From the NCBI GenBank assembly GCA_023419605.1, contig JAEZXR010000098.1, forward strand, positions 29,215 to 93,214: a stretch of 64,000 nucleotides of DNA, written 5' to 3'. Within the stretch, counting starts at the first letter, position 1. The number at the start of each line of letters is the position of its first letter. Positions 33,957-42,049 of this stretch are shown in pieces. A model generated the notes under the pieces. That model saw nothing but the letters and a program-made list of their open reading frames with translations, was not told the DNA's origin and did not search any database. The position numbers and the translations under genes are program-made. The stretch comes from Bacillota bacterium. GTDB lineage: Bacteria > Bacillota > Clostridia > Acetivibrionales > JAEZXR01.

Positions 33957-34172
33957 TTACATTTGAACCGTTAGTTGTTGAGCGATACCCTTGCTTAAAG
34001 CTACCCTCGAGCCTTTAACACTGACAATTAAATTTCCGCTGATTTCAGATACTACTGACACGGATACTCCTGGTATAAGTCCAAGACCCTCCAGAAATCT
34101 TCTTGTTTCTTCTTTTGCCCTGCAACTATTTATGACAGCTTCCTTGCCTAAAGGTAACATGGTTAAAGGCAT
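33957..34172 (-). CDS. FeoA family protein (first of two)
   Basis: 71 aa FeoA-like SH3 domain (MPLTMLPLGKEAVINSCRAK; LGLIPGVSVSVVSEISGNLI). It differs clearly from its neighbour, so the pair is not a fresh duplication. It is the first gene behind the Fur-controlled promoter. GGGGGTGG precedes ATG. Confidence 0.88.
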   Translation of the reverse strand: MPLTMLPLGKEAVINSCRAKEETRRFLEGLGLIPGVSVSVVSEISGNLIVSVKGSRVALSKGIAQQLTVQM

Positions 34173-34200
34173 ACCGCCACCCCCTACTTTTTATAGTTTT

Positions 34201-34230
34201 ATTGTATTCCAATTGATAATGATTGTCAAT
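34201..34230 (-). promoter_or_regulatory. Fur-box promoter of the feo operon
   Basis: TTGACA (34224-34229) and TACAAT (34201-34206) on the minus strand with 17-nt spacing; the Fur box ATTGATAATGATTGTCAAT (34212-34230) covers the -35 and spacer, the classic arrangement for Fur repression. Confidence 0.85.
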
Positions 34231-34239
34231 ATCGCGAAT

Positions 34240-34281
34240 AAAAAAATCTTCCGTTTTTGCGACACAATGGAAGATTTTTTT
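34240..34281 (-). terminator. Terminator of dedA
   Basis: Stem AAAAAAATCTTCC / GGAAGATTTTTTT with a 16-nt loop, 98 nt after the dedA stop. Confidence 0.75.
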
Positions 34282-34379
34282 ATTTATTTCATATGCACTT
34301 TGCATAAATACTCTACTTTACGCCTTATAATTGCTTACCGGATACATTCAAACTCAATGTGGCATTCCTTACACTATAC

Positions 34380-35036
34380 TTACGGCTGCTTTGACGACGG
34401 CTTGCGCAGCTTCTCCCTCAGGTATGCAAATACCCCTGGCAGCAAGGATATGAAAATGATTGCAAAGATAACCAGCGTGAAATTTTCCTCCACAACCGGT
34501 ATATTGCCAAAGAAGTACCCGCCAAAGAGGAACAGGGCTACCCATACAACGCCACCGACCAGGTTGTAGCTTATGAACTTCATGTAATTCATATGGCCGA
34601 CCCCTGCAACAAAAGGGGCAAAGGTTCTTATGATGGGTATGAATCTTGCCAGTATAATGGTTTTACCTCCATGCTTATCATAAAAGTTCTGGGTTTTCTC
34701 CAGATGCTCTTTTTTTATGAAACGGATTTTATTATTGTCAAAAACCTTCCATCCAAGGAACTTGCCGATGTGGTAGTTGACAGTATCCCCTGCGACGGCG
34801 GCAATAATGAGAAGGATTAGGCTGAGCCGGATGTCCATGGCCCCTCCTGCCGACAGCGCACCTACAACAAAGAGCAGTGAGTCTCCGGGTAAAAACGGCG
34901 TTACAACCAATCCCGTCTCACAAAAGATAATAGCAAACAGGAGCAGGTAGGTCCAGACTCCATATTGCTGGATAATATCCGCCAGATACTTGTCCAGATG
35001 CATGATAAAATCGATCAAACTCAAAATTAAATTCAT
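34380..35036 (-). CDS. DedA-family membrane protein
   Basis: 218 aa, with the DedA core FLPGDSLLFVVGALSAGG (~48) and GDTVNYHIGKFLGWKVF, plus FIPIIRTFAPFVAGVG and NLVGGVVWVALFLFGGYFFG. Six hydrophobic segments. DedA proteins are proton-coupled membrane transporters, several of which flip undecaprenyl phosphate or phospholipids. AGGAGG precedes ATG. A Mn riboswitch lies ~310 nt upstream in the same direction, so expression may depend on Mn. Confidence 0.93.
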   Translation of the reverse strand: MNLILSLIDFIMHLDKYLADIIQQYGVWTYLLLFAIIFCETGLVVTPFLPGDSLLFVVGALSAGGAMDIRLSLILLIIAAVAGDTVNYHIGKFLGWKVFDNNKIRFIKKEHLEKTQNFYDKHGGKTIILARFIPIIRTFAPFVAGVGHMNYMKFISYNLVGGVVWVALFLFGGYFFGNIPVVEENFTLVIFAIIFISLLPGVFAYLREKLRKPSSKQP

Positions 35037-35303
35037 ATCTCCTCCTTAAGTAATGGGAGTATCCCCTCTAACCGGTATCAAACTCTCAAAAGGCATATCC
35101 GGGTACACAGAGCCTGCAGGAACAAAATACCACCGTGCCTTCTACACGGGAACTCCAGGGTTCCCTTTGCAATTCCCCGCATAGGAAATCTAAAAAGCAT
35201 GATTTCCTGCTGCATCAAGAAAATTATGCCCCGTATAAATCAAAGGTACACATAATTTCCTGGATAGGAACAAATACAGTGCAGCCGCAGTTTCCTTATC
35301 ATT

Positions 35304-35355
35304 AAAAAAGACTTTTAGCGCAACCTGCAATTAACAGGCTTATACTAAAAGTCTT
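35304..35355 (-). terminator. Riboswitch-linked terminator upstream of dedA
   Basis: Stem AAGACTTTTAG / CTAAAAGTCTT, then TTTTTT, on the minus strand. The 5' arm is the 3' end of the riboswitch (CAAGACTTTTA), so aptamer pairing and terminator formation exclude each other. Confidence 0.8.
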
Positions 35356-35433
35356 GCTACCCTTTTTGGGCTATAAAGCCAGGCAATCGTTCCCGCCGGT
35401 TGTTGACCTTATAGATTAAAGCTACTCCCTTTT
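35345..35433 (-). ncRNA. yybP-ykoY manganese riboswitch
   Basis: Minus strand begins TAAAAGGGAGTAG and ends GGGTAGCAAGACTTTTA, the two conserved parts of the yybP-ykoY class (GGGGAGUAG ... GCAAGACCUUUG) with closing stem TAAAAG / CTTTTA and an inner GGTCAACAACCGGC region. The family senses Mn(II) and usually turns on Mn exporters (MntP, TerC/YkoY, P-type ATPases). Here the next gene is dedA, about 310 nt away with nothing coding between that I can support. Confidence 0.8.
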
Positions 35434-35441
35434 ATAGCATC

Positions 35442-35471
35442 AATATACCATGGAAGCCGAACCACTGTCAA
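35442..35471 (-). promoter_or_regulatory. Promoter of the riboswitch-dedA transcript
   Basis: TTGACA (35466-35471) and TATATT (35442-35447) on the minus strand, spaced 18 nt, ending about 8 nt before the aptamer. Confidence 0.75.
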
Positions 35472-35479
35472 TATTTTGC

Positions 35480-35612
35480 GGGAACCTTGCATATTTTCAA
35501 GTACCCTGGAAAGAGCCGTTCAAGGCTCGTAAAACAATATGACAGTAGCAACGGTCCGGCTCCACGTCTCATGGAGACCCTAGCGGTCCCAAAAAAGACC
35601 GGCTAATTATTT
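35480..35612 (-). other. Structured intergenic region after the NifK-like gene
   Basis: Several small inverted repeats sit here: GCCGGTC-TTTTTT-GGGACCG, GGTCTC-CAT-GAGAC, CTCCA/TGGAG and GAGCC-GTTCAA-GGCTC. Part of it may terminate the NifHDK-like operon. I cannot place it in a known RNA class and see no gene. Confidence 0.35.
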
Positions 35613-35626
35613 TGCCCTGACCGGGT

Positions 35627-36847
35627 TTATTGATATTGCGGCGGATTGATCCATTTATTTAGCAGGTACTGAGCTCCGCGAAAGCCTATATAGGGAGTAT
35701 AAGGATACTTTATGGGACAGAACTCATAGCTGGGGATATCGATTTGGATTTTCCTGCAATCCTGTTTTGCCAGGTGCAAAGCAACGGCATTGCTCATGAT
35801 AATTCCATACTGTCCTTTTGCAACAGCTTCCTCCCACTGGCTTTCCTTATAACAAGGAATGCTTTCACTGGCTCTGTCGGGAGAGGTGCACCAAACGGCT
35901 CCCGGCACAAAGCCCACTTCCTCTTTGGCAAAATCCAATAATCCCTTTACAATGTCAAAATGCCCTCCAATGGCTATATGGGGCCCATGAATGCGGCTTG
36001 CATAGGCAGAAGCTATTTTTAAAGCCCCGGATAGCATCTTTTGCTCATAGTTCATATACCCGGCATCGCATTTTATTTTCAGCCGCTCCGAAACCTGTTC
36101 CATCCACTGTAAGGATGCTTTGAGACCATAAGGCCTTCCTGCTACATACGGAGTACCAAATCGTTCTTCCAGCCTTCGAGCGGCTTCAATTCCTTCCTGC
36201 CGCAGCACAATATTTACGTGTGCCCCACCCATGGCTTTTATATCGGAAATATGCGTATCCGAGGTCATAACACACAGGGGTACGGCATTAAACCCTTCCT
36301 TAAGCATCCGGATGATTTCATGGCTATCGGAAAAATAATTATAATCATCAGCACAGGAACCAATGATATTAAAGGTAGGCTTTTGCGTTCTTTCCGATTC
36401 TTCCGGAAGATTGCAGACCAAAAGCTCCAGGACCTCCCGGACCCCCTGGGTCCAATTTCCCCGAAAGCCGTCACTTTTTAAAGGCAGGATTTTTATATCG
36501 GGATACTTCTCCTGATAAAGGCTGCAATGTGACGCAATATCTGTCCCAATGGTAGCAGACAAGGTCGATGGCATCACAAATATCACAGGAGGTCTCTCCG
36601 TTTTCAGAATCTCCTCCATGGCTTTTTCCAGGCGGATGACCTGCCCCATGGCGATATCGTTCTCATCCATATGGGTGGAATAAATTCGGCTGTTTTGCTC
36701 CCCTTGCATGCGTGAGAAGCTGTTTAGCGCAAATCGGGTGGTGCCGGAGGTGCCAAACTCCAAAATACATCCTCCTTTTATGGGCAGCAGTGTCCACAAA
36801 GCCCCCATTCGGTCAGAAGGAACCGGATAATATTTATAAAGTCCCAT
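35627..36847 (-). CDS. Nitrogenase component 1-like protein (NifK/NifN-like)
   Basis: 406 aa, shorter than NifK (~520). Component-1 fold features: GGCILEFGTSGTTRFALNSF near the N-terminus, STHMDENDIAMGQVIRLEKA, FVMPSTLSATIGTDIASHC, GFRGNWTQGVREVLELL and NIIGSCADDYNYFSD. Where NifK has a P-cluster Cys before the I-G-D motif this protein has Ser/Thr (TLSATIGTD); few other cysteines could bridge a cluster. This resembles group IV nitrogenase-like (Nfl) proteins, not true NifK. Last gene of the Fur-box operon, 22 nt after its NifD-like partner. Substrate unknown. Confidence 0.85.
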   Translation of the reverse strand: MGLYKYYPVPSDRMGALWTLLPIKGGCILEFGTSGTTRFALNSFSRMQGEQNSRIYSTHMDENDIAMGQVIRLEKAMEEILKTERPPVIFVMPSTLSATIGTDIASHCSLYQEKYPDIKILPLKSDGFRGNWTQGVREVLELLVCNLPEESERTQKPTFNIIGSCADDYNYFSDSHEIIRMLKEGFNAVPLCVMTSDTHISDIKAMGGAHVNIVLRQEGIEAARRLEERFGTPYVAGRPYGLKASLQWMEQVSERLKIKCDAGYMNYEQKMLSGALKIASAYASRIHGPHIAIGGHFDIVKGLLDFAKEEVGFVPGAVWCTSPDRASESIPCYKESQWEEAVAKGQYGIIMSNAVALHLAKQDCRKIQIDIPSYEFCPIKYPYTPYIGFRGAQYLLNKWINPPQYQ

Positions 36848-36869
36848 TGCCTCTTCTTTTCCTTTCGCT

Positions 36870-38177
36870 TCAGGTTTTCAACTGCTCTGTAGTTTGACTT
36901 GCTGCCGCCAGAGCTTCCAGCAGGTGCAATGGCTGCTCAAAACCCAGCAGGGAACCGGCACCCTCGCATTTTACATACGGAAGGGCCCCTGTCTTTGCTT
37001 GCTTTTGCATTGCATGCCCGAGAAAATAATCCGGAAAAAGGTCTCGCAGCACTTGCCGGGTAGTATTGAACGTAAAGGTACGTCCTATATAGGGGTTATG
37101 CCCGTCGGCAAGAACCTTCCCGCTCCACTGCCTGGCTTTTTCAAAAAAGTATTCGATTTCCAAGTATGCCGGATTCATTCCCAGGGAAGAAAGAAATGCG
37201 GAACAAATGAATGAATCGATTTCCAAATAGCCGCAGGCAAAACTCTTTCCTTTTACCTTTTCTACATGGATTTCCATCTGTTTTTTAGCATCCGCATACA
37301 ATACCTCGATTTCTTTTTCCAAGTCAACCTGTAGATGCGCACCAATCTCCCGGTAGGTACTCCTTATTTCCTCCACATCCAAAAGATGAGGAAATAGAAC
37401 AAAAGGGGTCCCGAAGCTTTCCTGCATCTTTTGGGCTAACGGAAGCGCCGCCATGTCCACCACAATCGAAAGTGCGGCGGAGGAAGCTTTGCGTATTTCT
37501 TCCACCGTCAGGTTCCCTGGAATGGAACAGTTTATATGGACACCCTGCTTTCTCAGCAAACAGACCAATTCGCTTTTCCCGACCCATCGGGCTCCTTCCC
37601 CCAGCAGGTTGACGGTCTTCGCCCTTACCTCCTGTTTTTCCATGAGCTGATGAAGGGAGGTCAGAGATTCCTCCCGGGCAGGCACGGAGCTAAAACAACG
37701 GAAATGCGCAGCATGGATATGAATCACGCGCGCTTTTAATCTTGAGTTTGCCTCCCTTGCCATCCCTTCAAAATCTTCGCCAATCAATTCCGGGACACAA
37801 GCAGATACTAAAAAAATGGCTTCTGCACCGTCCCTGTCGATTTGCTCCAAGGCCTGCATAACGCCTTCCCTGCACCCGAAGATCACCTCATTGGAAGCAA
37901 GGGAATACGACCAGGTGTGATTCGTTCCCGTTTCCTTATGCAGTGCAAGAGAAATATTCCTGTTATAATATGTACATTCTGCCATCCCTACGATTAATGC
38001 ACAAGCTCCCTGAATGCCGGTTATGACATTGGTGACCAATGCCAAGGGGCAACGGGGGCCGGGATGAATGGCGAAAGCGCCGTTTTGAACCGCTTTGTCG
38101 GAATGTATATCTGCAAGGCGTTTTATCCGAATACCGCCGTTGTTTTCAACATTTTTATCTGTAACATTTTTATTCAT
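36870..38177 (-). CDS. Nitrogenase component 1-like protein (NifD/NifE-like)
   Basis: 435 aa. Cysteines at the usual cluster-ligand places are present: HPGPRCPLAL, GACALIVGMAEC and VSACVPELIGED, plus INCSIPGNLTVEEI later, near where some relatives bind the active-site metal. The fold core YSYTLASNE-like segment (WSYSLASNEVIFGCREGV) and GRTFTFNT are seen. Probably forms a heterotetramer with the K-like protein, reduced by the NifH-like protein. ATG at 38177 has AAAGGTGAG 7 nt upstream; a GTG four codons earlier is weaker. No nifB/E/N genes are in view. Confidence 0.85.
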   Translation of the reverse strand: MNKNVTDKNVENNGGIRIKRLADIHSDKAVQNGAFAIHPGPRCPLALVTNVITGIQGACALIVGMAECTYYNRNISLALHKETGTNHTWSYSLASNEVIFGCREGVMQALEQIDRDGAEAIFLVSACVPELIGEDFEGMAREANSRLKARVIHIHAAHFRCFSSVPAREESLTSLHQLMEKQEVRAKTVNLLGEGARWVGKSELVCLLRKQGVHINCSIPGNLTVEEIRKASSAALSIVVDMAALPLAQKMQESFGTPFVLFPHLLDVEEIRSTYREIGAHLQVDLEKEIEVLYADAKKQMEIHVEKVKGKSFACGYLEIDSFICSAFLSSLGMNPAYLEIEYFFEKARQWSGKVLADGHNPYIGRTFTFNTTRQVLRDLFPDYFLGHAMQKQAKTGALPYVKCEGAGSLLGFEQPLHLLEALAAASQTTEQLKT

Positions 38178-38209
38178 ACTTTGTCTCACCTTTACACTTC
38201 TTTTCCTCT

Positions 38210-38971
38210 TTACCCCTGGGCATTCTTACCCATAACAAGATCTGCAAGGAGGGAGTAGGACTTCGCCATATCACTTTCCGGGAAAGCCTGTACTACGGTC
38301 ATACCCAGGGCTTCCGCCTGCTGAACCACAGGATTCCGCGGCATGGAAAACAAAATGCTTGTCCCGATTTCCTCTGCGGCTTTTCGAACCAGCTCCGCCT
38401 CGCCTTCAAAATTCTTCGCATTAAAGATTAGGCCTTTCAGAGAGGCATACCCCATCTTTCCAAAGCTTTTTACCGCATAGGAAATATTATTTGCCGCATA
38501 CAGCGACATCATCTCTCCGGAGGTCACAATACAGACTTCATCCGCATACCCGCCCCGTATAGGCATGGCAAAGCCTCCACAGACCACATCACCCAATACG
38601 TCATAAAGCACCACATCCGGTCGGTAATACTCGTAGGCATTCAATTCCTGCAATTTTTCAAAAGCCGTAATAATCCCTCTTCCCGCACAGCCTACTCCCG
38701 GCATGGGGCCTCCCGCCTCCACACACAAGACTCCGCAATCGCTTTCAAAGACCAAATCCTTTAGCTGCAATCCATTATCGCCTGCCATACGCAAAGTTTC
38801 CAGTACGGTAGGGATCGGCTTGCCATAGGTCAGATTCCGTGTAGAATCCGCCTTCGGGTCGCAGCCGATTTGCATAACCCGGTATCCGCCGGCTGCAAGC
38901 GCCGCAGAAATATTGGACACCGTTGTAGATTTTCCGATTCCACCTTTACCATAAATCGCAATTCTTTTCAT
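38210..38971 (-). CDS. Nitrogenase iron protein-like ATPase (NifH/ChlL/CfbC superfamily)
   Basis: 253 aa. Walker A GKGGIGKST (~8-16), the CDPKADST switch, and both [4Fe-4S] cysteines that bridge the dimer: GVGCAGRGIITA (~Cys 95) and VVCGGFAMPIR (~Cys 128). VLYDVLGDVVCGG is diagnostic. It is an ATP-driven electron donor to a component-1 type partner, here the two genes downstream. GGGAGG precedes ATG. Shorter than NifH (~290) at the C-terminus, as in group IV members. It follows a conserved stem-loop element. Confidence 0.93.
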   Translation of the reverse strand: MKRIAIYGKGGIGKSTTVSNISAALAAGGYRVMQIGCDPKADSTRNLTYGKPIPTVLETLRMAGDNGLQLKDLVFESDCGVLCVEAGGPMPGVGCAGRGIITAFEKLQELNAYEYYRPDVVLYDVLGDVVCGGFAMPIRGGYADEVCIVTSGEMMSLYAANNISYAVKSFGKMGYASLKGLIFNAKNFEGEAELVRKAAEEIGTSILFSMPRNPVVQQAEALGMTVVQAFPESDMAKSYSLLADLVMGKNAQG

Positions 38972-39014
38972 TAAATCCTCCCATGAAAAAGCAAGACCAA
39001 CAAGTCCATATATA

Positions 39015-39112
39015 GATATCCAACTTTAGACTTGAATTTATCCAGAGGCAAAACTGCCCCAAATCCCGGGCATTTTTACCTCTGGAAATTATAAGGTTTA
39101 AAGTTGGATATC
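39015..39112 (-). repeat. Intercistronic stem-loop element, copy A
   Basis: Perfect 14-bp outer arms GATATCCAACTTTA / TAAAGTTGGATATC enclose a second stem CCAGAGG ... CCTCTGG with GCCC / GGGC at its tip. Related copies B and C lie at 49.1 and 46.9 kb, always between genes of one operon. It fills the gap between the importer ATPase and the NifH-like gene. Confidence 0.65.
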
Positions 39113-39172
39113 TGTACCTGTTGGCATCTTGCAAAATTCTGTTTCTATTTGCTTCTTACCTTAACCCGCTCT

Positions 39173-39988
39173 TTATACAGCCTCTTCCTCCCCGGGCTCT
39201 TCATTCAGGACACTGTCGTACCCAAAGCACACCGGAGCTCCATTTTCAGGATCCCGCATAACTCTCGCATCGATGTTGAAAACGCTTTTCAGCACATCTT
39301 TCGTGACGACCTGTACAGGACTGCCGGCTGCAATGATCTTCCCATCTTTCATGGCCACGATCTCGTGAGAAAAGCGCGCCGCATGATTAATATCATGCAG
39401 TACCATCACCACTGTACAGCTCCGTTCCTTATTCAGCCGCTCTACAATCTTAAGTACTTCCAACTGGTGTGCCATATCAAGATAGGTCGTCGGTTCATCC
39501 AGCAGCAGGATTTTCGTTTCCTGGGCCAAAGCCATGCCCAGCCACACCTTTTGCCGCTGTCCCCCGGACAAACTTCCGATTTCCCGGTGGCGAAAAGCGG
39601 TAATATTCGTAGTCTCCATAGCCCATTCAATGGCTTCCTTATCTCCGGGCGAGATTTGATTCATCTTTTTCCGGTGGGGAAACCGCCCGTAGGAAACCAG
39701 CTCCTCCACCTTCAATTCAGAAGGCGCAATGGGGTTCTGAGGGAGCAATGCAAGACTTTGGGCAATCTTCCGGGTCTGGATCTGCCGCAGATCCTTTTCA
39801 TACAAATACACAGTTCCACTCTTTTGCTTCAGAATCCGCCCCATGGTTTTCAGCAAGGTAGATTTCCCACATCCGTTAGGACCTATAATGGTGGTTATTT
39901 TTCCCTCTTTAACTGTAAAATCGAGGTTTTGAAATACACTGAACTTTTCATAACAGGCTTCCAGATTTTCCACTCTAAGTATGCTCAT
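39173..39988 (-). CDS. ABC transporter ATPase, FecE/FepC/BtuD type
   Basis: 271 aa. Walker A GPNGCGKST (~37), signature LSGGQRQKVWLGMAL (~140), Walker B ILLLDEPTTYLDMAHQ, H-loop VLHDINHA. Powers uptake by the two FecCD-type permeases just upstream. The operon position links it to the nitrogenase-like genes, so the cargo may be iron-siderophore, heme, cobamide or another metal chelate used by that system. Confidence 0.93.
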   Translation of the reverse strand: MSILRVENLEACYEKFSVFQNLDFTVKEGKITTIIGPNGCGKSTLLKTMGRILKQKSGTVYLYEKDLRQIQTRKIAQSLALLPQNPIAPSELKVEELVSYGRFPHRKKMNQISPGDKEAIEWAMETTNITAFRHREIGSLSGGQRQKVWLGMALAQETKILLLDEPTTYLDMAHQLEVLKIVERLNKERSCTVVMVLHDINHAARFSHEIVAMKDGKIIAAGSPVQVVTKDVLKSVFNIDARVMRDPENGAPVCFGYDSVLNEEPGEEEAV

Positions 39989-40003
39989 TTTCAGTATATC
40001 CTC

Positions 40004-41026
40004 CTACGCCTTGGCCTTAAATAATAAAAATATAAAGTAGGGTATCCCTACCAGTGAAATAATAATTCCCACAGGGATTTCCGCCGGGGCAAAAGCAGTC
40101 TTTGCAATAAAATCGGACAGCGTCACCAGCAGCATTCCCACTATGCCCGCTACCGGGATCACACGGCGGTGGTGAATCCCCACCAGCCGTTTTGCAATAT
40201 GAGGAACGATAAGACCTACAAAGCCAATACTTCCTGCTACGGAAACACAGGCGCTTACCAGACCGATGCTGCTTAAAAGCAGGATTGCCTTTTCCTTTTC
40301 CGTAGCAACGCCCAATCCCTTTACCGTACTTTCCTCCAGCTGAAACAGATCAAGCACATAGGACTTTCTGAAAATCACAGGGATCAGGAAAATTAACCAG
40401 GGCAGCATGGAAGCGATATGTTTCCAATTAGCGCTCCATATACTCCCCGAAATCCATACCGTGGCCATCTCAAAATCCGTTGACTTCATTTTCAGGCTCA
40501 GATAAAGAGAAACGGCTCCAAGGCCGGACCCCACTGCAATGCCTGTCAGCAGCAGCCGCTGCGAGTCCAGTTTACCGTTTTTCCATGAAAAAAGGTAAAT
40601 AAGAAGGGCTGCACCGCCACCTCCCACCAATCCAAAAAACGGCATGCTGAACACAGACTGCCAGTGGGTTCCGCTGATTTTCCCCTGATAGAAAAACATA
40701 AAAATAACAATGGCAACGCCGGCGCCTGCATTAATACCTAAAATCCCGGGATCCGACAGACCGTTCCGGGTAATTCCCTGAATTACAGCACCTGCAATGC
40801 CAAGGCCCAGACCAACCAGTGCCGCCGTCACAATTCTGGGCAGGCGGAAGTCGAATACCACCAGGTCATGGGCCCGTGTAGGCTGAATCCTGAAAAGAGT
40901 GTGGATTACGTCCTTGACCGTCAGGTCAAATACCCCATTGGTCAAACTGCAATACATAGCCACCAGCAGAAGAGTCATCCCGCCGAGAAGAACTGTTGCA
41001 TAACGCACCTTTGAATCCCTATGCAT
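40004..41026 (-). CDS. FecCD-family permease (second)
   Basis: 340 aa, about ten membrane segments (RIVTAALVGLGLGIAGAVIQ; GSIGFVGLIVPHIAKRLVG; FAPAEIPVGIIISLVGIPYF). The late G-F-V-G-L-I-V-P-H loop is the ATPase-contact region of BtuC-like permeases. Its start overlaps the upstream permease's end by 8 bp, so the two are coupled and probably form a heterodimer. Confidence 0.93.
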   Translation of the reverse strand: MHRDSKVRYATVLLGGMTLLLVAMYCSLTNGVFDLTVKDVIHTLFRIQPTRAHDLVVFDFRLPRIVTAALVGLGLGIAGAVIQGITRNGLSDPGILGINAGAGVAIVIFMFFYQGKISGTHWQSVFSMPFFGLVGGGGAALLIYLFSWKNGKLDSQRLLLTGIAVGSGLGAVSLYLSLKMKSTDFEMATVWISGSIWSANWKHIASMLPWLIFLIPVIFRKSYVLDLFQLEESTVKGLGVATEKEKAILLLSSIGLVSACVSVAGSIGFVGLIVPHIAKRLVGIHHRRVIPVAGIVGMLLVTLSDFIAKTAFAPAEIPVGIIISLVGIPYFIFLLFKAKA

Positions 41027-42026
41027 GCTTATCCCCTCCTTTTTTTCTTGTGAGGTATAAAAAGAAAGGAACGCCTATAAGGGACGTAACAACTCCGACC
41101 GGCGTTTCAAAGGGATAATTGATGAAACGGCTCAGCACATCACAAAGCGCCAAAAAAACTCCTCCCAGCAAACCTGCACAGGGGATGTTCCATTTATAGT
41201 CAACTCCAATCAGAAACCGGGTGATATGAGGAATGATCAGCCCTACAAATCCGATCTTTCCGGCCAAAGCCACAGAAATGCCCGTTAAGATAATAACAGC
41301 AACAGTAGCAACGGCCTTTACCAGCAAGGTCCTCTGACCCAGACTGACTGCGATCTCCTCTCCCAGCGAGAGAATCGTGATGGATTTTGAAATCAAAAGA
41401 GCTGCCACGATTCCAATAGCAGCGAAGGGTACTGCCAAGCCCAGGAAATCCAGGTTCATTTGATGCAGCCGCGCATTATACCAAAAGCTTATATTCTGTG
41501 AAGTCTGAAAATATGTAGATAATACGGCTGAAATACTGCTTAAAAATGTTCCTGTTATAGTTCCCAAAATCGCCAACCGGACTGGAGACAGTCCGTTGGG
41601 GAGAAGGGATGCCATGCCGAATACAAGCACTGCACCCAAAGCAGACCCCACAAAGGAATACATCATAATGCTCAAATCAGAAGCTGTCGGCATAAAAACC
41701 ATGCAGAGAGTGACTGCAAAGGCAGAGCCATCGGAAACACCCATAATACCGGGGGATGCAAGATAATTTCTTGTCATCCCCTGCATCAAAGCTCCTGATA
41801 TCGCCAGAGCAGCTCCAATCAGCAGTGCTCCGGCCACTCTGGGCAAGCGTGAATGAATCACAATCTGATGGTCAACATTTCCCGGATCAAAGTGAAAGAC
41901 GGCTTGTTGAACTGTTTGAAAATCAATATGCTTTGCTCCGTAGAGAATGGATAATAGTACTGTAAACAGAACTGCAACCGGCGCGACGGATAGGATAGCA
42001 ACCGGTAAAGAGAACCTCGTTCGCAT
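41019..42026 (-). CDS. FecCD-family permease (first)
   Basis: 335 aa with the same BtuC fold: RLPRVAGALLIGAALAISGA, KIGFVGLIIPHITRFLIG and ETPVGVVTSLIGVPFFLYL. N-terminal helix starts at ~8. It follows the solute-binding protein gene by 23 nt. Confidence 0.93.
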   Translation of the reverse strand: MRTRFSLPVAILSVAPVAVLFTVLLSILYGAKHIDFQTVQQAVFHFDPGNVDHQIVIHSRLPRVAGALLIGAALAISGALMQGMTRNYLASPGIMGVSDGSAFAVTLCMVFMPTASDLSIMMYSFVGSALGAVLVFGMASLLPNGLSPVRLAILGTITGTFLSSISAVLSTYFQTSQNISFWYNARLHQMNLDFLGLAVPFAAIGIVAALLISKSITILSLGEEIAVSLGQRTLLVKAVATVAVIILTGISVALAGKIGFVGLIIPHITRFLIGVDYKWNIPCAGLLGGVFLALCDVLSRFINYPFETPVGVVTSLIGVPFFLYLTRKKGGDKHA

Positions 42027-42049
42027 GTCATTCTTCTCGCTTTATTTTT

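Noticed and set aside
35060..35160. T-box-like words (GGTGGTATTTTGTTCC) in the dedA leader on the minus strand
   Set aside because: The AGGGTGGNACCGCG core and specifier loop are not present, and dedA is not an amino-acid gene.
35627..38971. True nitrogenase nifHDK
   Set aside because: Subunits are short, the K-like protein lacks expected cysteines, and no cofactor assembly genes are near.
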